From: Laceyella putida
GTDB lineage: Bacteria > Bacillota > Bacilli > Thermoactinomycetales > Thermoactinomycetaceae
Assembly: GCF_042665195.1 (NCBI RefSeq)
Contig: NZ_JBHTBW010000019.1
Coordinates: 229,898-293,897, forward strand
DNA: 64,000 nucleotides
Reading direction: 5' to 3'
Below are positions 50,340 through 58,787 of the stretch, piece after piece (position 1 is the first letter of the stretch; each line of letters starts with the position of its first letter). The translations under genes and the position numbers were made by a program. The notes beneath the pieces were generated by a model. It was not told the DNA's origin, ran no database searches, and saw only the letters and a program-made list of their open reading frames with translations.

Positions 50340-50870
50340 TTACTTGGAAAGGGTGCGGGTCAGCGCGGTCAGTTCCGTCAACAGATGTTCCAACCGCGGA
50401 AGCGCATTATCGCTAACCTTCCCTTGGTCATCGATTTCTTTTTGATCAATGATACATTGTTCCGACAAGACGAGTCCGCCTACACCGCGGATCACGAGCC
50501 GCAAATTGTTAAGGGCGTTGATGCCGCCTTTTCCGCCACCGGCGGCACAAGCCATCGCGACGGGCTTCTTGTTGAATTGGGCTGATCCCAAAAAATCAAG
50601 CGCGTTCTTCAGTGCCCCACTCATGCCATTGTGATATTCGGGCGTCACGATGAAAAAGCCATTCGCCCGGTTGGCCGCTAGGATCCACTGTGACACTTCC
50701 GGTTGCCTGCTAGTCGCTTCCTCCCCATCAAAAATGGGAAGTCGGCGTTGCTGAAGATCCCATAAAGCCACAGTTGACCCCGTCGATTTCAGAAAAGAGA
50801 CCGCCGTTTGGGCGATGGCCAGAGAATTGGATTGTTTGCGGGGACTGCCACTAATGACTAAGAGATTCAT
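50340..50870 (-). CDS. NADPH-dependent FMN reductase
   Basis: 176 residues from ATG 50868-50870 (MNLLVISGSPRKQS; GAAAGGAAG upstream). Flavodoxin-like fold with the FMN phosphate loop GSPRKQSNS and the conserved TPEYHNGMSGALKNALDFL. It reduces FMN, quinones or azo compounds with NADPH; substrate unclear. Transcribed opposite to the surrounding operons, alone. Confidence 0.9.
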   Translation of the reverse strand: MNLLVISGSPRKQSNSLAIAQTAVSFLKSTGSTVALWDLQQRRLPIFDGEEATSRQPEVSQWILAANRANGFFIVTPEYHNGMSGALKNALDFLGSAQFNKKPVAMACAAGGGKGGINALNNLRLVIRGVGGLVLSEQCIIDQKEIDDQGKVSDNALPRLEHLLTELTALTRTLSK

Positions 50871-50942
50871 GGTGCTTCGCTTCCTTTCAGTTGACTGGGA
50901 GCCAGATAGTATCATATCGTTTGAAAAGTATATTATTTCTGT

Positions 50943-51071
50943 ATGCTTATAGTCAATCAAAGAATGTCAGAGGATGAATCCCGAGAAGGGGCTGATCGCA
51001 AAGTGGAACCAGGCGCGGACCAGAAAGTGCAGGCATCGGCTGGACGCTATATCGAGGTGTTGCAGGGATAA
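50943..51071 (+). other. Possible remnant open frame
   Basis: A 42-codon frame (starting MLIVNQRMSED and ending AGRYIEVLQG) with no ribosome site but followed 22 bp later by a good terminator (51093-51124). It looks like the 3' end of a lost gene rather than a live one. Confidence 0.3.
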
Positions 51072-51092
51072 GAACCTTGCGGGAAATCATTC

Positions 51093-51124
51093 AACCCAAG
51101 CTTGAGAGGGAGCTTGGGTTTTTG
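51093..51124 (+). terminator. Terminator
   Basis: AACCCAAGCT (51093-51102) pairs with AGCTTGGGTT (51111-51120), followed by TTTTG. It shields the metalloprotease gene from upstream transcription. Confidence 0.8.
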
Positions 51125-51287
51125 TGATGTCACGATTTCCGCCGAAGCATAACAAAAAAGCTTGGGATTTATCTTTTGCGAAATGTTAATGTGTTAATTC
51201 ATGATGATTATATATAATCTTGAAAAAACATTAGCATAATTTATAATAAATAGTGTGTTTTTATTTTATCAGCAAAGGGGGAACGGC

Positions 51288-53570
51288 ATGAAGCGTAACA
51301 AGTCAGTGATCGCCCTGCTTTCTTCCTCTTTCTTGGTGACGGCGATGGTGGCGATACCTTTGGGAAGCTTCGCTGCACCTTCGCCAAACAAGAAGGCGGC
51401 AGCGCAGCAGATCGATTGGTCAGTGGTCAATGAACAAGCTTTAATCGACGCCCTGAAAAAACGCGGTCAATTGAGAAAAAACGCCACCGCGACAGAAATT
51501 GAACAAGCGATCAAGGCATATGTGACACGTGGGGTCAACCCGCATAGCGCAACCGACGGGATCGATACGTCAACATCTTTTGGCAAGCGCGCCTATAAAA
51601 GCAAAAAAGCGGTACAAGCCAAAGCGGCGCGCAAGATAGCTGGCTTACACGAGAGTTCGTCCGAGAAAAAATCGAGCGAACGGCAACATGTGGATCATGC
51701 CGTTGTCGCTTTGATCGAGTTTCCCGATTATCCTCACAACCAACTTCCCAATCCGGGAGACCGGAATTTTTGGGTGAAAGATTTCAATCCTGAACATTAT
51801 TGGAATTTGCTTTTTAATCGGAGTGGTTTCACAACGGAAGGCGGCAAAAAATATTTGTCCGCAACCCAGTATTACTTGCAGCAATCGGCTGGTTTCTGGG
51901 CGCTGGATGGCAAAGTCGCCCCCTGGGTGCAAGCGAAACATGATGCGGCTTATTATGGTGCCCATTATGTGGGAGATGGTTTTGAACTAAATGACATTCG
52001 GGCACAAGCTTTGGTGAAAGAGACGCTGGAGTCTGTAGGGAAGCAAATCGCCGGGAATGAAGCAATGTATGATCAGCGCGACCCTTACGATGCTGACGGG
52101 GATGGCAATGTAATGGAGCCCGACGGTTTGCTGGATAACTTGTTTATCGTCCATTCGGGTATGGGGGAAGAAGCCGGAGGTGGGGAGCTGGGAGATAATG
52201 CGATCTGGTCCCATCGCTCCGTGATTGGCTCGGAGCCTGTGCAAATCCCGGGCAGCAAACTGAAGGCGTATGACTATATCATTCAACCGGAAGATGGCGC
52301 GACCGGCGTCTTTGTCCATGAGTATGGCCATAATATCGGATTGCCGGACGAGTATGATACCGGTTATTCGGGAACCGGCTCGCCGGTGGAAGCATGGTCG
52401 CTGATGTCCTACGGCAGCTGGACGGGTAAAGTGCCCGGGACGGAACCAACCGGATTCAGCGCATGGTGCAAACTCTTCTTCCATGAGTTATATGGCGGCA
52501 ATTGGCCCCAACCGACTGTGATCGATTTGAACCGCTTGGATGAAAAACGGACCGTGCTCCTGCAAGAAGCGGTTGCCAATACGAAGCGCGGCAAGCTGGT
52601 TAAAATCAATCTGCCGGATCGCTTGGTGGACCCGCCCACGCAACCACTCGGCACCCAATCTTACTTCTCCACCAAAGGGGACATGTTGGATACCAAAATA
52701 GTGTCGCAAGAAATCGATTTGACCCCAGCGAAGTCGGCGAAGCTCCGCTTTGAGACATGGCGTGAACTTGAAGTGGCCTATGATTATCTTTATGTGAATA
52801 TATATGCGGACGGAGCCGCCACTCCCGTGAAAGTGAAAGAGTTTTCTGACACAACCGAGGGTGCTTGGGTCAAAGAAGAGGTGGATTTAAGCGCGTTCGC
52901 CGGGAAGAAGATCAAAGTGGAGTTTCAATATGTCACCGATATCGCTGTGACCGAAGAGGGCGCTTATGTGGATAACATCGTTGTTGAAGCGGATGGCAAA
53001 GTGGTATTCAGCGATGATGTGGAAGGCACTCCTTCCTTTGCTTTAAATGGGTTTAAACTGTTTAATGGCGCCAAGATCCCCTTTGCGAACTACTATTTGA
53101 TTGAATGGCGCACCCATCATGGAGTGGACAAAGGCCTGGCGCATGTGCGCCGGAACGACAGCCTGCTGTCGTACGATCCGGGGATGCTCGTCTGGTATTA
53201 TGATGGGCGATATGGTTCCGACAACATGACGGGGAAACACCCGGGTGAGGGCTTCATCGGTGTCGTCGACGCCCATCAACGTGGCCATTATTGGAACAAT
53301 GGTCAAGTGGGAACCACCCGTTATCAAGTGAACGATGCGGCTTTCCACTTCAAACCGACCTCCCCCATCCATGTGGTCTACCCCGATACCTACATGAAAT
53401 ACGATGCCTTGCCAGGGATCACCAACTTCTATGATGGCAATGATTATTCAAGCCCTTTCAATCCAGCCGGCGGGAAACGGTTGCCATACCACGGGCTGAA
53501 GATCAATCTCAAAGCGGTCACTCCTGATGAAAAATTGGCGTGGATTACCGTGTCAAAGCAAACGAAATAA
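51288..53570 (+). CDS. Immune inhibitor A-type secreted metalloprotease (M6)
   Basis: 760 residues from ATG 51288 (RBS AAAGGGGG). An N-terminal signal peptide (NKSVIALLSSSFLVTAMVAI, cut after about 30 residues near SFAA) and a propeptide to about 120 precede the M6 peptidase domain. The zinc motif is HEYGHNIGLPDEYD with His344, Glu345 and His348. The DADGDGNVMEPDG stretch looks like a calcium-binding loop. C-terminal beta-rich domains (MAM/jelly-roll-like KLRFETWRELEV region and beyond) follow. Secreted protease of the InhA family, which degrades host or environmental proteins. Monocistronic. Confidence 0.93.
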   Translation: MKRNKSVIALLSSSFLVTAMVAIPLGSFAAPSPNKKAAAQQIDWSVVNEQALIDALKKRGQLRKNATATEIEQAIKAYVTRGVNPHSATDGIDTSTSFGKRAYKSKKAVQAKAARKIAGLHESSSEKKSSERQHVDHAVVALIEFPDYPHNQLPNPGDRNFWVKDFNPEHYWNLLFNRSGFTTEGGKKYLSATQYYLQQSAGFWALDGKVAPWVQAKHDAAYYGAHYVGDGFELNDIRAQALVKETLESVGKQIAGNEAMYDQRDPYDADGDGNVMEPDGLLDNLFIVHSGMGEEAGGGELGDNAIWSHRSVIGSEPVQIPGSKLKAYDYIIQPEDGATGVFVHEYGHNIGLPDEYDTGYSGTGSPVEAWSLMSYGSWTGKVPGTEPTGFSAWCKLFFHELYGGNWPQPTVIDLNRLDEKRTVLLQEAVANTKRGKLVKINLPDRLVDPPTQPLGTQSYFSTKGDMLDTKIVSQEIDLTPAKSAKLRFETWRELEVAYDYLYVNIYADGAATPVKVKEFSDTTEGAWVKEEVDLSAFAGKKIKVEFQYVTDIAVTEEGAYVDNIVVEADGKVVFSDDVEGTPSFALNGFKLFNGAKIPFANYYLIEWRTHHGVDKGLAHVRRNDSLLSYDPGMLVWYYDGRYGSDNMTGKHPGEGFIGVVDAHQRGHYWNNGQVGTTRYQVNDAAFHFKPTSPIHVVYPDTYMKYDALPGITNFYDGNDYSSPFNPAGGKRLPYHGLKINLKAVTPDEKLAWITVSKQTK

Positions 53571-53582
53571 GCGGCTTGATCC

Positions 53583-53620
53583 AAGGCTTTCCCGTTCTTC
53601 CAAAACGGGAAAGCCTTTTT
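53583..53620 (+). terminator. Terminator of the metalloprotease gene
   Basis: AAGGCTTTCCCGTT pairs with AACGGGAAAGCCTT, followed by TTT. Confidence 0.88.
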
Positions 53621-53680
53621 GCATATTTTTCCATGGAGGAGACAGACTAAGGAACACCGGACGATAGGAGGGAAATGTCG

Positions 53681-54874
53681 ATGCTGAAAAAGCTCAGCCG
53701 AATGGTGTTAGCCGGCTGTCTCTTAGGTGCCAGTCTGTTTATTTGCCTCGGGCACACGTATGCCGTCGAAGCGGAACAAGACTTAGCCCCGCATGCCGTT
53801 TCCGCTGTATTGATGGATGCGGGAACCGGGAAAGTGCTGTTTGAAAAAAATCCTCATCTATCGCTGCCCCCTGCCAGCATCACCAAATTAATGACGATGC
53901 TCTTGGTAATGGAGGCGGTGGGACAAGGAAAAATCACCCTGAAAGATCCAGTTCGGGTCAGCGAACATGCCGCGTCGATGGGTGGCACGCAAATCTTTCT
54001 CGAACCGGGCGAGCAGATGAGTGTGCATGATATGTTAAAAGGGGTGGCGATCGCTTCAGCCAATGACGCATCCGTTGCGTTAGCGGAATTTCTGGGTGGA
54101 ACCGAAGGCAATTTTGTGCGCATGATGAACGAACGCGCCCGGCAATTGGGCATGAAAAACACCCACTTTCAAAATGCCAACGGACTTCCGGCAAAGAATC
54201 ATTATTCTTCCGCGTATGACATCGCTTTGCTCTCTCGAGAGATCTTAAAATATCCACTTATTACGAAGTTTACCGGCATCTATCAAGATTACCTGCGCCA
54301 AGGCTCCAAGAAACCTTTTTGGTTGGTCAACACCAATAAGTTGGTGCGTTATTACCAAGGCGTGGATGGCCTTAAGACAGGTTATACTTCCGAAGCCCGA
54401 TTCTGTTTGGCGGCCACGGCCAAACGGGAGGGGTTGCGCCTCGTCTCGGTGGTGATGGGTGAACCGGATGCCAAGACGAGAAACGCAGAAGTGGCTGGGA
54501 TGTTCGATTACGCCTTTAACCAATATACATCCCACACCCTTTACAAAAAAGGGGATGTCGTAGCCGTCAAAAAGATTGAAAAAGGCGATCACCGGACATT
54601 GGTGATCAGAGCCAACCAGCCCATCACCATTTTGGTCAAAAAAGGGGAACATCCGCAAAGCTATAAGAAAAAATGGACTTGGACGACATTACAAGCCCCG
54701 ATCAAACCGGGACAGTCGCTCGGCAAGATACAAATCGAGAAAGAGGGTCAAGTCGTGCAAGAGTTGGAGTTGGTGAGTACAGTTGAGATTAAGCGGGCCA
54801 ACTTATGGACTTCGATCAAGCAAGCGATCGGTGAAGTGCTGTTTTTGCCTGATGAGCTAAAGGAAACAGAATGA
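53681..54874 (+). CDS. dacF: D-alanyl-D-alanine carboxypeptidase DacF
   Basis: 397 residues from ATG 53681 (AGGAGGG 8 nt upstream). Signal peptide at 1-28, then a penicillin-binding-protein 5-type transpeptidase fold: active-site Ser66-x-x-Lys69 (PPASITKL), SAN triad in AIASANDAS, and KTG in VDGLKTGYTSE. C-terminal beta domain (from about 285) and an amphipathic end, ANLWTSIKQAIGEVLF, for membrane attachment. It trims D-Ala from spore peptidoglycan precursors. As in B. subtilis it lies just before spoIIAA, but a terminator separates them here. Confidence 0.94.
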   Translation: MLKKLSRMVLAGCLLGASLFICLGHTYAVEAEQDLAPHAVSAVLMDAGTGKVLFEKNPHLSLPPASITKLMTMLLVMEAVGQGKITLKDPVRVSEHAASMGGTQIFLEPGEQMSVHDMLKGVAIASANDASVALAEFLGGTEGNFVRMMNERARQLGMKNTHFQNANGLPAKNHYSSAYDIALLSREILKYPLITKFTGIYQDYLRQGSKKPFWLVNTNKLVRYYQGVDGLKTGYTSEARFCLAATAKREGLRLVSVVMGEPDAKTRNAEVAGMFDYAFNQYTSHTLYKKGDVVAVKKIEKGDHRTLVIRANQPITILVKKGEHPQSYKKKWTWTTLQAPIKPGQSLGKIQIEKEGQVVQELELVSTVEIKRANLWTSIKQAIGEVLFLPDELKETE

Positions 54875-54880
54875 AAGCTA

Positions 54881-54924
54881 ATCGGGGATTCCTAAAATTC
54901 TTGTCGGGAATCCTCGATTTTTTT
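54881..54924 (+). terminator. dacF terminator
   Basis: ATCG-GGATTCC pairs with GGGAATCC-CGAT, followed by T7. It implies that spoIIA has its own promoter in the roughly 75 bp that remain, which I could not place firmly. Confidence 0.75.
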
Positions 54925-55000
54925 GTTATTTCGAGCGAGGGAAGGAACAAAAAGGAAATTCGTAGAACAATAGGGGTAAAAAAGAGAGAGGAGCACACTT

Positions 55001-55354
55001 ATGGGTTTACATATTCAAGTGAAGCATTACCGCAATGTCTTGGTTGTCCGTTTGCGGGGTGAGCTGGACCATCACGCATCAGAGCAGGTGCGCCGATCCA
55101 TTGAGGATGAATTGGCCAAAGGGCAATCCTCACATCTGGTATTAAATTTGGCCGACCTTGAATTTATGGACAGCTCCGGGTTAGGCGTGATATTGGGCAG
55201 ATATAAAAAAGTGTCCCAGTTGGGCGGCAAAATGATGCTATGTGCCATTCGCCCGTCGGTGCACCGCTTGATGGAGATGTCGGGATTGTTTAAAATTTTG
55301 CCTACGTATGAAGATGAGCACAGTGCGATTACGGCTTGTGGGGTGGCGTCATGA
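55001..55354 (+). CDS. spoIIAA: Anti-sigma F factor antagonist SpoIIAA
   Basis: 117-residue STAS-domain protein. Ser58 in EFMDSSGLGVILGRYK is the residue phosphorylated by SpoIIAB and dephosphorylated by SpoIIE; the unphosphorylated form displaces SigF from SpoIIAB in the forespore. RBS AGAGAGGAG before ATG 55001. First gene of the spoIIA operon, overlapping spoIIAB by 4 nt. Confidence 0.97.
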   Translation: MGLHIQVKHYRNVLVVRLRGELDHHASEQVRRSIEDELAKGQSSHLVLNLADLEFMDSSGLGVILGRYKKVSQLGGKMMLCAIRPSVHRLMEMSGLFKILPTYEDEHSAITACGVAS

Positions 55355-55806
55355 AAGAAGTGCAAAAAAACTTTATGGAACTCCGTTTTGCGAGCAGGTC
55401 GGAGAATGAAGCTTTTGCCCGCATCGCAGTCGCCTCGTTTATCTCGCAGTTGGATCCAACGGTGGAAGAGTTGACAGATATCAAAACGGTGGTTTCCGAA
55501 GCTGTCACCAATGCGGTGATTCATGGGTATGAGGAGAAGCCGGAAGGAACGATCTATATTCGAACGGAAATTGAAGGGACGCGGATCAGCATTACCATCT
55601 CTGACAAAGGGGTGGGAATTGATGATGTCAACATGGCCCGTCAACCCCTTTATACGTCCAAGCCGGAGTTGGAACGGTCTGGGATGGGCTTTACCATCAT
55701 GGAAAATTTCATGGATGAAGTGTTGATCCATTCGAAACCGGGCCATGGCACGACGGTGCATATGGTGAAATATCTAAAAAGCCGCCATCAGACGATGGCT
55801 AATTGA
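55351..55806 (+). CDS. spoIIAB: Anti-sigma F factor SpoIIAB
   Basis: 151 residues from ATG 55351 (ATGA overlap with spoIIAA). GHKL-type kinase: N box VVSEAVTNAVIHGYE, G1 box ISDKGVGIDD, G2 box ERSGMGFTIM. It binds SigF and holds it inactive, and phosphorylates SpoIIAA. It ends 9 bp before the SigF start. Confidence 0.97.
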   Translation: MKEVQKNFMELRFASRSENEAFARIAVASFISQLDPTVEELTDIKTVVSEAVTNAVIHGYEEKPEGTIYIRTEIEGTRISITISDKGVGIDDVNMARQPLYTSKPELERSGMGFTIMENFMDEVLIHSKPGHGTTVHMVKYLKSRHQTMAN

Positions 55807-55815
55807 GGGATGCCC

Positions 55816-56583
55816 ATGGACGCGGATGTACGTTACAGCAGGCACCCCCATCTCTCTGATGAGGAAGTGAAACAACTGATACAGGCGAGTCAGAGTGGGG
55901 ACATGGAGTCCCGCAACAAGCTGATTCGCCATAATATTCGGTTAGTGTGGTCGGTCGTTCAGCGTTTTTTGAACCGTGGATATGATGCGGAGGATTTGTT
56001 TCAAATCGGTTGCATCGGTCTGTTAAAAGCGATCGACAAATTTGACCTCAACTATGAAGTCAAGTTCTCCACCTATGCCGTTCCCATGATCATTGGGGAA
56101 ATTCAGCGCTTTTTGCGTGATGACGGCATGGTAAAAGTGAGTCGTTCGTTGAAAGAGATGGCCAATAAGATCCGCAAAACCAAAGATGAGCTGTCCAAAC
56201 GCCTCAATCGCGTGCCCACCATCCAGGAAATTGCCGCAGCCATGGGGGTGGAGCCGGAGGAGATCGTCTTTGCGCAAGAAGCGAATCGCGCGCCAGCTTC
56301 CATCCATGAAACGGTATATGAGAATGATGGGGACCCGATTACCTTGATGGATCAAATCGCGGACGAACCGGTGACGACCTGGTTTGACAAATTGACGTTA
56401 AAAGATGCGATTCATCGCTTATCGGACAGGGAAAAATTGATTGTCTATCTTCGTTACTATAAAGATCAAACCCAGTCAGAAGTTGCTGAGCGCCTAGGTA
56501 TTTCCCAAGTGCAAGTATCTAGGTTGGAAAAGAAGATTATTGCTCGGATGCGTGAAGAATTAGATCTCAAGCATGAGAAATGA
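55816..56583 (+). CDS. sigF: Forespore sigma factor SigF
   Basis: 255 residues from ATG 55816 (GAGGG 6 nt upstream; an ATG at 55810 abuts it). Sigma-70 family: region 2 with NIRLVWSVVQRFLNRGYDAEDLFQIGCIGLLKAI, then KFSTYAVPMIIGEIQRFLRDD, region 3, and region 4 HTH DQTQSEVAERLGISQVQVSRLE. First compartment-specific sigma factor of the forespore, held by SpoIIAB. Followed by a terminator. Confidence 0.98.
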   Translation: MDADVRYSRHPHLSDEEVKQLIQASQSGDMESRNKLIRHNIRLVWSVVQRFLNRGYDAEDLFQIGCIGLLKAIDKFDLNYEVKFSTYAVPMIIGEIQRFLRDDGMVKVSRSLKEMANKIRKTKDELSKRLNRVPTIQEIAAAMGVEPEEIVFAQEANRAPASIHETVYENDGDPITLMDQIADEPVTTWFDKLTLKDAIHRLSDREKLIVYLRYYKDQTQSEVAERLGISQVQVSRLEKKIIARMREELDLKHEK

Positions 56584-56589
56584 TGTGGG

Positions 56590-56617
56590 GCACCTGTTCT
56601 GTTCAGGTGCTTTTTTA
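56590..56617 (+). terminator. spoIIA operon terminator
   Basis: GCACCTG (56590-56596) pairs with CAGGTGC (56604-56610), followed by T6. Confidence 0.88.
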
Positions 56618-56676
56618 TATTTTGTGGAAAGTGGAAGCATACTAGGGATATCAACACAGCTGAAAGGAAGTTGCCC

Positions 56677-57282
56677 ATGAAGCCCATACTTTATCTTCGC
56701 TTGAAGAAGAAGGTGACGGCCAAGCCCGGGCAACCGCTCAGTATCAAGCATCTCTGTCGTTTGACAGGCAAGGATATTCCGCCGGAAGTCGGGGATATCC
56801 ACGTATGCACTCCCTCTTTGAGGAATGGCAACTACATCGTCATCGATGTGATTGATGTCATCCACATGGTGCAACAACAATTTCCCGCGCTCGAGGTGCA
56901 TCATGTGGGTTCCCATCAGATGTTGATCGAAGTGAAGGTGTCAGTCAAAAGACCGCGTTTGTTGTATGTCTTCCTTGTCGCGCTCTTATTGTTTACAGGC
57001 TCGGGGCTCGCGATCATGAACTTTCATACCGATGTGAGCATGGCTGATGTTCATGAACGCATTGTTTATTTGCTTACGGGTACGCATCAGAAAAGGCCCC
57101 TCTTCTTGCAAATCCCTTATTCCATCGGAATCGGCGCGGGCATGATCCTCTTTTTTAACCGACTGTTCCGGCGTCGGTTCAACGAAGAGCCCAGTCCGTT
57201 GGAATTGGAGATGTTTCTATATCAAGAAACGATCGATCAATATATGATCAACGATGAAAAGCAAAAGTTGGATCTGAAATGA
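56677..57282 (+). CDS. spoVAA: Stage V sporulation protein AA
   Basis: 201 residues from ATG 56677 (AAAGGAAG 7 nt upstream). Soluble N-terminal domain (YLRLKKKVTAKPGQPLSIKH, CTPSLRNGNYIVIDVIDVIH) and two membrane helices, VFLVALLLFTGSGLAIMNF and the IGIGAGMILFF region: the SpoVAA architecture. Part of the inner-membrane channel that moves dipicolinic acid in sporulation and germination. CATACTA at 56638-56644 fits a SigG -10, but a -35 is not clear. Confidence 0.92.
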   Translation: MKPILYLRLKKKVTAKPGQPLSIKHLCRLTGKDIPPEVGDIHVCTPSLRNGNYIVIDVIDVIHMVQQQFPALEVHHVGSHQMLIEVKVSVKRPRLLYVFLVALLLFTGSGLAIMNFHTDVSMADVHERIVYLLTGTHQKRPLFLQIPYSIGIGAGMILFFNRLFRRRFNEEPSPLELEMFLYQETIDQYMINDEKQKLDLK

Positions 57283-57695
57283 GTGGATTGGCGAACGTAT
57301 TGCTCATCTTTATCGGATTGGCTGGCGGGATTGCCGTGGGCGGTGGGTTTGTCGCCTTTATCACCGTGTTGGACATCATCCCTCGATTGGCCCAAGTAAC
57401 CCGTACTTTTTCCTATGTCTACATGTATGAATGGGCTGTCGTAGGCGGTGTTCTCTTTTTTACTGTCATCGACCTGTCGGATGTCCACTTTCGCTTACCC
57501 GATTGGAGCATCAGTATCGTCGGTGGGTTGATGGGTATATTTGTTGGCTTGTTGGCAGCGGCGTTGACGGAAGTGGTCAATGTGATTCCGATATTGGCCA
57601 AACGGTTGCAGGTTCAAGTTCACTTGGTCTTTCTCTTGATGGCGATGGTATTCGGTAAGGTAGTGGGATCCCTCTTGCAGTGGTTGATCTTTTAG
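57279..57695 (+). CDS. spoVAB: Stage V sporulation protein AB
   Basis: 138 residues, overlapping spoVAA by 4 nt. Four membrane helices with the family's FIGLAGGIAVGGGFVAFITVLDIIPRLAQVT start and LAAALTEVVNVIPILAKR. Inner-spore-membrane component of the SpoVA dipicolinate channel. The next gene is the AEB-type protein, not spoVAC as in B. subtilis. Confidence 0.93.
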   Translation: MSGLANVLLIFIGLAGGIAVGGGFVAFITVLDIIPRLAQVTRTFSYVYMYEWAVVGGVLFFTVIDLSDVHFRLPDWSISIVGGLMGIFVGLLAAALTEVVNVIPILAKRLQVQVHLVFLLMAMVFGKVVGSLLQWLIF

Positions 57696-57772
57696 CAAAC
57701 GAAAAGCAGGCATGTGGAATGAAGACGGTATCGCCCTGTTGGGATCGTATATGTTTGGAGAAGGATGTGAGG

Positions 57773-58129
57773 ATGATGGGTTCGTTTTGGGCCGCTTTTT
57801 TGGTTGGTGGGTTAATCTGTGTCATTGGACAGTTGTTAATGGATTTGACGAAGCTGACGCCAGCTCATGTGCTTAGCTTATTGGTTGTGGCTGGAGCGGT
57901 CCTGGATGGGCTGGGTTTGTATGAGCCATTGATCCAGTTTGCGGGAGCGGGGGCCACCGTTCCGATCACCAGCTTTGGTAACGCTTTGGTGCACGGGGCC
58001 TTGGAAGAGGCGGGCAAACATGGATTTGTCGGTGTATTGTCGGGGATCTTCCAGATCACCAGTGCGGGTATCTCAGCGGCGATCATCTTCGGTTTTCTGA
58101 CTGCGGCGCTCTTTAAGCCAAAAGGTTGA
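57773..58129 (+). CDS. spoVAEB: Stage V sporulation protein AEB (SpoVAE, small subunit)
   Basis: 118 residues from ATG 57773 (GGAGAAGGA 9 nt upstream; ATG 57776 possible). Distinctive SpoVAEB sequence: LVGGLICVIGQLLMDLTKLT, VVAGAVLDGLGLYEPLIQFAGAGATVPITSFGNALVHGAL, SAGISAAIIFGFL. It resembles SpoVAC but lacks that protein's N-terminal extension, and the motif TSFGN favours AEB. 77 bp separate it from spoVAB, which is where spoVAC and spoVAD would be expected. Confidence 0.9.
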   Translation: MMGSFWAAFLVGGLICVIGQLLMDLTKLTPAHVLSLLVVAGAVLDGLGLYEPLIQFAGAGATVPITSFGNALVHGALEEAGKHGFVGVLSGIFQITSAGISAAIIFGFLTAALFKPKG

Positions 58130-58134
58130 CGCTT

Positions 58135-58707
58135 ATGTCCAAAAGACAAGTGATCCTGGTCACGGATGGAGACAATGTGGCCAAGCGAGCGCTTGAAGTC
58201 GCCGCCAAACGGATGGGAGGGCGATGCATCTCCCGATCGGGGGGGAATCCAACTTCCTTAACCGGTTCGGAACTGGTTGAGCTGATTAAGCAAACGCCTT
58301 ATGATCCGGTGTTAGTCATGTTTGATGACTGTGGGTCCGGTCGGGAGGGGCAAGGAGAGATGGCTTTGCGTGAGGTTGCGACACACCCCGACATCGAAGT
58401 GTTGGGAGCCATTGCGGTGGCTTCAAATTGTCACCGCTCCAAAGGGACGCCTGTCCATCTTGCGTTGGATCGGTACGGGAATTTGGTCGGACATGCGGTC
58501 GATAAGCATGGAAACGTCAAACGGGACCAACCGCTCAGGATTTTCGGGGATACGGTGGAAGTGCTGAATGAGATTCCGATTCCCTTTATCGTCGGGATTG
58601 GGGATGTGGGCAAGATGAGGGAATTTGATGATGTGGAACGAGGAGCCCCAGTGACATGCAAAGCGATTCAACTCATCCTAAGCCAATATAACAAACGAAG
58701 ATCCTGA
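58135..58707 (+). CDS. spoVAEA: Stage V sporulation protein AEA
   Basis: 190 residues from ATG 58135. Soluble protein of the SpoVAE-A/stage V AE family: QVILVTDGDNVAKRALEVAAKRMGGRCISRSGGNPT at the start, LVMFDDCGSGREGQGEMAL, and VASNCHRSKGTPVHLALDRYGNL. It overlaps the end of spoVAEB closely (5 bp apart). No spoVAF follows; lysA is next. Confidence 0.9.
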   Translation: MSKRQVILVTDGDNVAKRALEVAAKRMGGRCISRSGGNPTSLTGSELVELIKQTPYDPVLVMFDDCGSGREGQGEMALREVATHPDIEVLGAIAVASNCHRSKGTPVHLALDRYGNLVGHAVDKHGNVKRDQPLRIFGDTVEVLNEIPIPFIVGIGDVGKMREFDDVERGAPVTCKAIQLILSQYNKRRS

Positions 58708-58725
58708 CAAAACAAAAAAGTTTTG

Positions 58726-58754
58726 TTGGGATTTTTATTTGCATCGGGTATAGT
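58726..58754 (+). promoter_or_regulatory. Candidate promoter of lysA
   Basis: TTGGGA (58726-58731), a 17-nt spacer and TATAGT (58749-58754), 33 bp before the lysA start. Confidence 0.55.
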
Positions 58755-58787
58755 AATTGAAAATATATCGAAAAAGGGGGACAATTC

